Below, piece by piece: positions 1 to 5,063 of a stretch of DNA of 5,063 nt. Position 1 is the stretch's first letter. Each line of letters opens with the position of its first letter. Position numbers and translations under genes: made by a program. This DNA is from Clostridiales bacterium UBA4696 (GTDB lineage Bacteria; Bacillota; Clostridia; Oscillospirales; Oscillospiraceae), in contig DHKK01000141.1 in the NCBI GenBank assembly GCA_002404795.1, positions 1-5,063 of the forward strand, given 5' to 3'. Below the pieces are notes generated by a model. It ran no database searches. It was not told where the DNA came from and saw only the letters and a program-made list of their open reading frames with translations.

Positions 1-1
1 G

Positions 2-61
2 CAGGCCGCTGCGCAGACGGAGGAGCTCTATATTCAGGAATGTGAGGATCCGGCTGATTGA
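2..61 (+). CDS. C-terminal end of an unidentified protein (partial, runs in from the left edge)
   Basis: The second forward frame is open from the window edge to a TGA at 59-61 and reads QAAAQTEELYIQECEDPAD. Its codons (GCC, CAG, GAG, CTC) suit the GC-rich style of the neighbours. Frame 1 reads through rarer codons (GGA, GGA, CTA) to an early stop, and frame 3 runs on into the terminator palindrome. The tail is hydrophilic and acidic, with no motif I recognise, so I give no function. If real, the gene points towards ileS (convergent), and its stop codon touches the A-run of the shared terminator. Only 19 residues are visible, so the call rests on frame choice alone. Confidence 0.4.
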   Translation, partial: QAAAQTEELYIQECEDPAD

Positions 62-90
62 AAAAACGGGCGGCCCGCGGGCCGCCCGTT
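61..90 (-). terminator. Intrinsic terminator of ileS, possibly bidirectional
   Basis: Positions 65-90 form a perfect 26-bp palindrome made almost entirely of G and C. Read on the minus strand, the hairpin is followed at once by six Ts (complement of the A-run 61-66), the classic Rho-independent layout. It lies 25 nt past the ileS stop codon. On the plus strand the palindrome is followed by a weaker T-rich stretch (TTCTGTATCTATATCT), so it could also end the convergent gene that stops at 61, though less efficiently. Confidence 0.9.
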
Positions 91-114
91 CTGTATCTAT
101 ATCTATCCGGCAGA

Positions 115-2922
115 TCAGTCAAATTCGACTTCCAGCGCGCGGCACACGGCGGCGCAGCGCGGGCAGAGGCCGTGCTCGTCCGGGGTCTCGGAATGCATCC
201 AGCAGCGCGGGCACTTGGTGCCCTTCGCCTCGCTGACCGCGATGCGAAGACCGGGGAAGCTGACGCCGTTCTCAACGACGGCGCCCTCCGCGGGCGCGGC
301 TTCGTCGGTGCTGACGTTGGAGACGATGAAGATCTCCGGCAGGTCGATCGCCTTGACGGCGTCCAGCGCGGCCTTCGCCGCGTCATCGTCCGCGAACAGC
401 GCCACGTGCGCTTCCAGGCTCTTGCCGATGCGCTTGTCGGCGCGGGCGGTCTCCAGAACGCCGTTGACGTCGGAGCGGAGGCGGAACGCGGTCTCCCAGG
501 CGGCCATCTCGGCCTCGGACAGGGCGTAATCGGCGTAGGGCTTCGTCATCTGGTTCAGAACGACGTTTCTGGGGTCGTCCTCCGCGCGGTGCGGCATCTG
601 CAGCCAGATCTCGTCGCAGGTGAAGGCGAGGATCGGCGCGAAGACCTTGGTCATGGCGTCGAGGATCATCCACAGAGCGCTCTGTGCCGAGCGGCGGGAG
701 GCGGAATCCTTGCCGTCGCAGTACAGACGGTCCTTGATGATGTCCAGATACAGGCTCGAGAGCGTCACGACGCAGAAATCATTGACGGCGTGGGAGACGG
801 TCAGGAACTCGTAGTCCTTATACGCAGCCTCGCAGCGGACGAGCAGCTCGTTGAGCTTCGTGATGGCCCAGCGGTCGAGCGCTTCCATGTCGGCAGGCGC
901 GGTCAGCTGGTTGGGGTCAAAGTCGGTGAGGTTGTCGAGGCAGTACTTGGCGGTGTTGCGGAACTTCAGATAGTTCTGGCTCAGCTGCTTGAAGATCGCG
1001 TCGGAGCAGCGCACGTCGACATGATAGTCGGCCGAGCCCGCCCACAGACGGCAGATATCCGCACCGTATTTCTTGAACACGTCGGCGGGATCGACGCCGT
1101 TGCCGAGCGATTTGTGCATGGCCTTGCCCTCGCCGTCGACGGTCCAGCCGTGGGTGACGCACTCTTTAAAGGGAGCGCCCTTGCCCAGCGCGCCGACCGC
1201 GGTCAGCAGCGACGACTGGAACCAGCCGCGGTACTGGTCGAGACCCTCAAGATAGACGGTCGCGGGCCAGAAGCCCTGATCTTTCTGCATGGAGGCGAAA
1301 TGCGTCGAGCCGGAGTCGAACCAGCCGTCAAGCGTATCGGTCTCCTTTTCAAAGTGCTTGCCGCCGCAGTGCGGGCAGGTGAAGCCTTCGGGCACGAGCT
1401 CGTCCGCTTCCTTCTCAAACCAGATGTTCGAGCCAAACTCGCCGAAGAGCTTGGAGATCTTCGCGATCGTCTCGTCGGTGCAGATGGGCTTGCCGCAATC
1501 CTTGCAGTAGAACACCGGGATCGGCAGACCCCAGCGGCGCTGGCGGGAGATGCACCAGTCGGCGCGCTCGCGGATCATGGCCTTCATGCGGTCGATGCCC
1601 CATGCGGGCAGCCAGCGCACGTCGTCGCAGGCGGCGCAGGCGGCGTCCTTGAACGAGTCGACGGAGCAGAACCACTGCGGCGTCGCGCGGAAGATGATGG
1701 GCTTCTTGCAGCGCCAGCAGTGCGGATAGGAGTGGACGATCTGCTCGGAGGCGAACAGGGAACCGGCCTCCTGCATGTCCTTGAGGATGACGGGGTTGGA
1801 TTCCTCGACCAGCATCCCGGCGTACTTGCCGGCATAGTCGGTGTGGCGGCCCTGATCGTTGACGGGCACGACCATATCCATGCCGTAGCGGCGGCAGGTC
1901 TGGTAGTCGTCCGCGCCGAAGCCCGGGGCGGTGTGGACGCAGCCCGTGCCGGAGTCCATGGTGACATAGTCGGCCAGGACGAGACGGGAGGTCTTCGGCA
2001 GGAAGGGATGATCGGCCAGCATGTTCTCAAAGAACGCGCCCTCGTGGCGGGAGACGACGGTATAGTCCTCCACGCCGCCGACCTTCATGACCTTCTCCAT
2101 GAGCGCCTCGGCGACGAGATACTGCTCGCCGTTTGCATTGTTGCGGACGATGACGTAGCTTTCGACCGGGTTCAGCGCGATGGCGAGGTTGCCGGGCAGC
2201 GTCCAGATCGTGGTGGTCCAGATGACGAATGAGAGGTTCTTCTTTTCCTCGTCCGTCAGCTTGCCCTGATCATCGTGCAGCGGGAACTTGACGTAGACGG
2301 TGGTGCAGGGGTCGTCCTGGTATTCGATCTCGGCCTCGGCCAGCGCGGTCTCGTCGTGGTAGCACCAGTAGACGGGCTTCAGACCCTTATAGATGTAGCC
2401 CTTTTTATACATCGCGCCGAAGACCTTGACCTCCTCGGCCTCAAAGCTCGGGGCCATGGTCTTGTACGGATGCTCCCAGTCGGCGACGACGCCGAGGCGC
2501 TTGAAGCCCTCCATCTGCACATCGATATAATGCTGCGCAAAATCATGGCAGGCGGAGCGGAACTCCGGGATGGGCATGGCCTTGTGGTTGAGCTTGTTCT
2601 GCTTGATGATGGCGGACTCGATCGGCATGCCGTGGTTATCCCAGCCGGGGATGTAGGGGGTATAGTAGCCGCGCATGGCTGCGGAGCGGACCATGAAGTC
2701 CTTGAGGCACTTGTTGAGCGCGTGGCCCATGTGCAGAGAGCCGTTGGAGAACGGAGGGCCGTCGTGCAGGGCAAACAGGGGCTTGCCCTCGTTCTTTTTG
2801 AGCAGCTCGTTGTAAAGATCGAGCGCCTGCCAGTGCTTCAGCATGTCCGGCTCGCGCATCGGCAGACCGCCGCGCATCGGGAAGCCAGACTTGTTCATGT
2901 TGAGTGTCTGTTTGTATTCCAT
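115..2922 (-). CDS. ileS: Isoleucyl-tRNA synthetase, complete, 935 aa
   Basis: This cytoplasmic class I synthetase charges tRNA-Ile with isoleucine using ATP and edits misactivated valine. The length fits the bacterial family (E. coli is about 938 aa). Seen in order: N-terminus with GFPMRG (13-18); HIGH signature as HMGH (64-67); GWDNHGMPIE (93-102); a CP1 editing domain (about 190-410) with TTTIWTLPGN (236-245) and VHTAPGFGADD (329-339), where H330 and D339 match the family's editing residues; CWRC (402-405); a zinc-ribbon-like insertion with C473, C476, C516 and C519; GWFDSG (533-538); DQYRGWFQSS (562-571 region); the KMSKS loop as AMHKS (601-605); an anticodon-binding helical domain (about 685-830); and a C-terminal Cys4 zinc site C904/C907/C920/C923, as in E. 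coli-type IleRS. The first ATG is chosen because AGGAGG lies just upstream and the N-terminus matches the family. The gene stands alone, with its own T-box leader and terminator. Confidence 0.98.
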   Translation of the reverse strand: MEYKQTLNMNKSGFPMRGGLPMREPDMLKHWQALDLYNELLKKNEGKPLFALHDGPPFSNGSLHMGHALNKCLKDFMVRSAAMRGYYTPYIPGWDNHGMPIESAIIKQNKLNHKAMPIPEFRSACHDFAQHYIDVQMEGFKRLGVVADWEHPYKTMAPSFEAEEVKVFGAMYKKGYIYKGLKPVYWCYHDETALAEAEIEYQDDPCTTVYVKFPLHDDQGKLTDEEKKNLSFVIWTTTIWTLPGNLAIALNPVESYVIVRNNANGEQYLVAEALMEKVMKVGGVEDYTVVSRHEGAFFENMLADHPFLPKTSRLVLADYVTMDSGTGCVHTAPGFGADDYQTCRRYGMDMVVPVNDQGRHTDYAGKYAGMLVEESNPVILKDMQEAGSLFASEQIVHSYPHCWRCKKPIIFRATPQWFCSVDSFKDAACAACDDVRWLPAWGIDRMKAMIRERADWCISRQRRWGLPIPVFYCKDCGKPICTDETIAKISKLFGEFGSNIWFEKEADELVPEGFTCPHCGGKHFEKETDTLDGWFDSGSTHFASMQKDQGFWPATVYLEGLDQYRGWFQSSLLTAVGALGKGAPFKECVTHGWTVDGEGKAMHKSLGNGVDPADVFKKYGADICRLWAGSADYHVDVRCSDAIFKQLSQNYLKFRNTAKYCLDNLTDFDPNQLTAPADMEALDRWAITKLNELLVRCEAAYKDYEFLTVSHAVNDFCVVTLSSLYLDIIKDRLYCDGKDSASRRSAQSALWMILDAMTKVFAPILAFTCDEIWLQMPHRAEDDPRNVVLNQMTKPYADYALSEAEMAAWETAFRLRSDVNGVLETARADKRIGKSLEAHVALFADDDAAKAALDAVKAIDLPEIFIVSNVSTDEAAPAEGAVVENGVSFPGLRIAVSEAKGTKCPRCWMHSETPDEHGLCPRCAAVCRALEVEFD

Positions 2923-2926
2923 AATT

Positions 2927-2932
2927 CCTCCT
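2927..2932 (-). promoter_or_regulatory. Ribosome binding site of ileS
   Basis: On the minus strand a perfect AGGAGG is followed by AATT and the ATG at 2922-2920. The 4-nt spacing is a little short, but no other start fits: the next in-frame ATG (codon 9) has no such site and would remove a conserved N-terminal part. The site lies just after the T-run of the leader terminator, so it is transcribed only when the T-box reads through. Confidence 0.88.
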
Positions 2933-2933
2933 G

Positions 2934-2968
2934 AAAAAACAACGCGCCCTGAGCCAGAGCTCAGGGCG
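2934..2968 (-). terminator. Leader (attenuator) terminator of the ileS T-box
   Basis: On the minus strand a 10-bp perfect stem (arms 2959-2968 and 2945-2954, loop 2955-2958) is followed by CGTTG and then six Ts (2939-2934), an intrinsic terminator upstream of the ileS ribosome binding site. Its 5' arm contains the bases (2961-2965 and 2966-2968) that the antiterminator needs, so only one of the two structures can form. When tRNA-Ile is mostly charged the terminator is expected to win. Confidence 0.92.
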
Positions 2969-3186
2969 ATAAATTACCGCGGTACCACCTGAATTCCCGC
3001 ACGCGCACACGCCTGCGGACACTCGTCTTCTGTAACGGGAAGTCCCGTCCGGGCTTACTTGGGAAGCTCCCGTTCGCCCCGGCTGCTCCAAGGGGATATT
3101 CGGGGCCCGTCACCGCTGCCTTACACCGCCCGGCAGCTCTCTTTGCGTCTCAGAAGCCCGTACTTGTCCTTTTCATCGCATATTCC
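2934..3186 (-). promoter_or_regulatory. T-box leader RNA of ileS (tRNA-Ile-sensing riboswitch)
   Basis: This untranslated leader of about 250 nt binds tRNA-Ile and lets ileS be transcribed when uncharged tRNA builds up. Seen on the minus strand, 5' to 3': the stem I AGTA (3164-3161), which with a later GAA (3101-3099) gives the S-turn of the specifier loop; an apical hairpin with GCTGCC/GGCAGC arms (3137-3132 and 3120-3115); the specifier codon AUC (3097-3095), an Ile codon; the conserved CTTGGAGC closing stem I; a hairpin ACGGG/CCCGT (3048-3035); a CCGCA/TGCGG hairpin (3018-2997); then the T-box AGGTGGTACCGCGG (2990-2977). The antiterminator is TCAGG (2992-2988) pairing with CCTGA (2965-2961), with bulge TGGTACC (2987-2981, where TGGT contacts the tRNA NCCA end) and upper helix GCGGTA/TATCGC. 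The 5' end is inferred from the promoter. Confidence 0.95.
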
Positions 3187-3192
3187 AGCTAC

Positions 3193-3221
3193 AGTGTACC
3201 CACTTTTCCCGCGCTTGTCAA
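3193..3221 (-). promoter_or_regulatory. ileS promoter (sigma-A type)
   Basis: On the minus strand, a perfect -35 TTGACA (3221-3216), a 17-bp spacer and a -10 TACACT (3198-3193) form a near-consensus housekeeping promoter. The start of transcription is expected near 3185-3187, just before stem I of the T-box leader. A strong constitutive promoter fits control by attenuation downstream rather than at initiation. Confidence 0.9.
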
Positions 3222-3276
3222 GAAATTACCGGGTGAAAATTCAATAATTGTTCAAATCTGAACGCCCGCCGTGCGA

Positions 3277-3305
3277 TTGCAAACGACGGCCGCTTGTGGT
3301 ATGCT
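3277..3305 (+). promoter_or_regulatory. Promoter of the parvulin-type PPIase gene (sigma-A type)
   Basis: On the plus strand, TTGCAA (3277-3282), a 17-bp spacer and TATGCT (3300-3305) make a good housekeeping promoter, with transcription expected to start near 3311-3313. It diverges from the ileS promoter; the two -35 boxes are 55 bp apart. Its position also rules out translation from the in-frame GTG at 3271, which lies upstream of the promoter. Confidence 0.75.
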
Positions 3306-3319
3306 TATGGGACACCACA

Positions 3320-3362
3320 GGCAGCCCTGCCCCTTGTGCCCGCGCGCTTCGGCGGTGCTGCC
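3320..3362 (+). repeat. Hairpin-forming inverted repeat in the leader of the PPIase gene
   Basis: Arms 3320-3331 (GGCAGCCCTGCC) and 3351-3362 (GGCGGTGCTGCC) pair over 12 positions with one mismatch (3326/3356) and one G-T wobble, leaving a 19-nt loop. The hairpin would lie in the leader of about 80 nt, ending 10 nt before the purine-rich ribosome binding region. No T-run follows, so it is not a terminator. Its role, if any (mRNA stability, translation control), is unknown. Confidence 0.5.
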
Positions 3363-3390
3363 CATAGAACTTGGAAGGATGGAACACATC

Positions 3391-4839
3391 ATGGACGAAA
3401 AAACCAGCAGCGCCCCCATGCAGGAAGACCCGCAGAAGGGCGAAGAGCTTTCCTTTACCATCACCGGCGAGGATGCCGAGGCGCAGGACGCGCTGAACGC
3501 GGAAAAGCCGGAGCCGCAGCAGAAGAAAAAATCTTCTCTGCCGTGGATCCTCGGCGCGGCAGCCGTGGTCATCGCCGCAGCGCTCGTGCTGATCCTGACG
3601 CTGAAGCCCGCCCAGACGACCCCCGACGCCGACCAGCCCGGCGACGCCACGATCTCCGAGCCCGCCGACACCCCGGACGATGCCCAGCCGGACGACCAGA
3701 CGCCCGGCGCGGAGGATGAGACCAACGGCCAGACCGGCGAGGAAGACGCCCAGACCGGCGGCAACGGCGTGAGCTACACCGTGGACGCCGAGGCCCTGAC
3801 CGACGAGGTCCTGGACCTTGAGGTCGCAAGCTGCGGCGACGACCGGCTGACGAACCGGGACCTGCCGTATTACTACTGGCAGCAGTACTATTCCTTCGCC
3901 AGCACCTACAGCTCCTACGTTTCCTATCTCATCGACACTGCCACGCCCTTTGACCAGCAGATGTGCGTCTTTGACGACACGCTCACCTGGCAGCAGTATT
4001 TCCTGCAGGGCGCCGTCAGCACCTACAAGAGCGTTTCCGCCCTCTGGCAGGACGCGCGGCTGAGCGGCTTCCAGCTCGGCGAGGAGGATCAGGACTATCT
4101 CGACAGCCTGGGCAATACCGTCACCGTCTCCGCCGCAAGCTACGGCTATGAAAGCGCCGACGCCTATCTGCAGACGGCCTACGGCCCGGCTGCGACCATG
4201 ACCGGCTACCATGACTTTGTCGAGCGCTATCTGACGGCCTCCGCCTACCTGCAGGCGCTCGTCGAGGCGAAGACCTACACCGAGGCCGATATCAGCGCCT
4301 ATTTTGATGAGAACGCCGACACCTATGCCGCCAGCTCGATCGAAAAGAGCGATGTTAACATGGTGAACGTGCGCCACATCCTCATCGTCCCTGAGGAGAC
4401 GAACGACGACGGCACCTACACCGACGCAGCCTGGACCGCCGCGGAGCAGGAGGCGCAGGCCCTGCTCGACGAGTGGAAGGCCGGCGAGCATACCGAAGAT
4501 TCCTTCGCCTTCCTGGCCGCAGAAAACTCTGCCGATACCGGCAGCGCCTCCAACGGCGGGCTGTATGAGGAGGTCTATCCCGGCCAGATGGTCGACACGT
4601 TCGACGCCTGGTGCTTCGACGCCAGCCGCCAGCCCGGCGATACCGGCATCGTGAAGACCGAGTACGGCTATCACGTCATGTACTTCTCGTCCGTCTGCGA
4701 GCATCCGTACTGGTATGTCCGCGCCGAGAGCGATTATCTCAACAAGCTCTCCGCCGACGTCTCGGAGGAGGTCTCCGCGAAGTTCGAGTCGACCGAAAGC
4801 GTGCAGAACGCAGCGCTCGCAGATATCCTGCAGAACTGA
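3391..4839 (+). CDS. Membrane-anchored extracytoplasmic PpiC/parvulin-type peptidyl-prolyl isomerase (PrsA/SurA-like), 482 aa
   Basis: Probably helps exported proteins fold outside the membrane by cis-trans isomerisation of prolyl bonds. Residues 1-49 are hydrophilic and end in KKK (45-47). A single membrane helix (about 50-71) follows, giving a cytoplasmic N-terminus with the rest outside. An acidic Pro/Thr/Gln-rich linker spans about 73-126. Residues 130-320 resemble a SurA_N-type chaperone region: LTNRDL at 153-158, then a Tyr-rich helix. The parvulin domain (about 325-433) has the RHIL histidine (H329), the GQM turn (398-400) and YGYHV (425-429, H428); D382 probably occupies the acidic/Cys active-site position. 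There is no lipobox, unlike classical PrsA, hence no gene symbol. Start at 3391: a purine-rich AGGATGG (3376-3382) lies 8 nt upstream. The frame stays open back to GTG 3271, but that lies before the promoter, and ATG 3379 overlaps the ribosome site. It is likely co-transcribed with the lipid kinase gene 24 nt downstream. Confidence 0.88.
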   Translation: MDEKTSSAPMQEDPQKGEELSFTITGEDAEAQDALNAEKPEPQQKKKSSLPWILGAAAVVIAAALVLILTLKPAQTTPDADQPGDATISEPADTPDDAQPDDQTPGAEDETNGQTGEEDAQTGGNGVSYTVDAEALTDEVLDLEVASCGDDRLTNRDLPYYYWQQYYSFASTYSSYVSYLIDTATPFDQQMCVFDDTLTWQQYFLQGAVSTYKSVSALWQDARLSGFQLGEEDQDYLDSLGNTVTVSAASYGYESADAYLQTAYGPAATMTGYHDFVERYLTASAYLQALVEAKTYTEADISAYFDENADTYAASSIEKSDVNMVNVRHILIVPEETNDDGTYTDAAWTAAEQEAQALLDEWKAGEHTEDSFAFLAAENSADTGSASNGGLYEEVYPGQMVDTFDAWCFDASRQPGDTGIVKTEYGYHVMYFSSVCEHPYWYVRAESDYLNKLSADVSEEVSAKFESTESVQNAALADILQN

Positions 4840-4863
4840 GCGCCCGCCGGGAGGTCCTTCCGC

Positions 4864-5063
4864 ATGAAGCGATTACTGTTTTTCATCAACCCGAACGCCG
4901 GCCACGCGGAGATCCGCGGCACGCTCATGGAGGTGCTGGAGATCTTCTCCGCTGGCGGCTATGAGGTCACGGTCCATATGACCACCGGCCCGCGCGATCT
5001 GACGCGCCAGATCGCCGCGCGCGGCGCGCAGTACGACCTGATCGTCTGCACCGGCGGCGACGG
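4864..5063 (+). CDS. Diacylglycerol kinase-like lipid kinase, YegS/DagK family (N-terminal part, cut by the right edge)
   Basis: The visible 66 codons begin MKRLLFFINPNAG and reach CTGGDG at the window edge. A short beta strand, then NPNAG (residues 9-13), and a GGDG motif (64-67) after a second hydrophobic strand (YDLIVC) are the two nucleotide-binding signatures of the DAGK catalytic domain shared by DgkB, YegS and BmrU-type kinases. Such enzymes phosphorylate diacylglycerol or related lipids at the inner face of the membrane. The substrate cannot be told from this fragment, so no symbol is given. A strong GGGAGG (4849-4854) sits 9 nt before the ATG. The gap to the PPIase stop is 24 nt with no terminator, so the two genes probably form an operon. 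Confidence 0.9.
   Translation, partial: MKRLLFFINPNAGHAEIRGTLMEVLEIFSAGGYEVTVHMTTGPRDLTRQIAARGAQYDLIVCTGGD

Noticed and set aside
58..2232. A 724-codon open frame on the plus strand opposite ileS, and a similar one at 2275-2934
   Set aside because: These are mirror frames of ileS caused by its GC-rich codon use. The predicted proteins are low-complexity (rich in Gly, Ala, Val, Asp, Arg), match no family, and the minus strand carries an unmistakable IleRS.
3059..3247. A 62-codon plus-strand frame across the T-box leader
   Set aside because: It lies wholly opposite the structured leader RNA and ileS promoter, has no ribosome site, and its Ser/Arg/Pro/Leu-rich product has no recognisable feature.
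3306..3366. Inverted repeat TATGGG (3306-3311) / CCCATA (3361-3366)
   Set aside because: The left arm lies between the -10 box and the expected transcription start, so it would be mostly missing from the RNA, and it competes with the longer hairpin at 3320-3362. Probably chance.
3271..3390. Upstream extension of the PPIase to the in-frame GTG at 3271
   Set aside because: The extension overlaps the predicted promoter at 3277-3305, so it would not be transcribed as coding RNA; the extra residues are Cys/His/Pro-rich and unlike the rest.
3463..3768. Possible repeats in the acidic Pro/Asp/Thr/Gln linker coding region of the PPIase
   Set aside because: The composition is biased, but no repeat unit recurs with regular spacing; it is an ordinary flexible linker.
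3241..4704. A 487-codon open frame on the minus strand opposite the PPIase gene
   Set aside because: It has the same mirror-frame character (Val/Gly/Leu-rich, no motifs), starts with no ribosome site, and would run through the plus-strand promoter. The plus strand shows a membrane helix and parvulin motifs.
4840..4863. Possible terminator between the PPIase and lipid kinase genes
   Set aside because: The 24-nt gap has GC-rich bases but no stem followed by a T-run; it is mostly the ribosome binding site of the next gene.

Overview
The window is about 5 kb of GC-rich bacterial chromosome. It has strong Shine-Dalgarno sites, near-consensus sigma-A-type promoters, and a T-box leader in front of an aminoacyl-tRNA synthetase gene. 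T-box control of ileS is typical of Firmicutes. Together with the high GC content and the style of the membrane-anchored parvulin protein, this suggests a high-GC clostridium of the Oscillospiraceae/Ruminococcaceae type. That placement is an inference from sequence style; no marker gene proves it. I see no mobile element, CRISPR array, rRNA or tRNA gene.

Layout, left to right. (1) Positions 2-61 are probably the last codons of an unidentified plus-strand gene. (2) Positions 61-90 are a perfect GC-rich palindrome with a T-run on the minus strand, which serves as the intrinsic terminator of ileS. (3) Positions 115-2922, minus strand, are a complete ileS gene for a 935-residue isoleucyl-tRNA synthetase. 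(4) Positions about 2934-3186, minus strand, are the ileS T-box leader. It has an AUC (Ile) specifier, a T-box sequence, and antiterminator and terminator hairpins that exclude each other. Its promoter is at 3193-3221. (5) Positions 3222-3276 are a short AT-rich segment between two divergent promoters. (6) A plus-strand promoter at 3277-3305 and a leader of about 80 nt with a hairpin precede a gene at 3391-4839. That gene encodes a membrane-anchored extracytoplasmic PpiC/parvulin-type peptidyl-prolyl isomerase related to PrsA/SurA. (7) Only 24 nt downstream, with its own good ribosome binding site, starts a DagK/YegS-type lipid kinase gene that runs off the right edge (4864 onward).

How the genes work together. 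ileS is a single-gene, self-contained transcription unit: its own promoter, tRNA-Ile-sensing attenuator, ribosome binding site and terminator are all visible. The parvulin and lipid kinase genes look like the start of a separate operon reading away from ileS, and both products act at or outside the membrane.

I found no convincing undescribed system. The points most worth a second look are the variant signature motif of the synthetase, the operator-like AT-rich segment between the divergent promoters, the leader hairpin of the parvulin gene, and the four extracytoplasmic cysteines of the parvulin protein.
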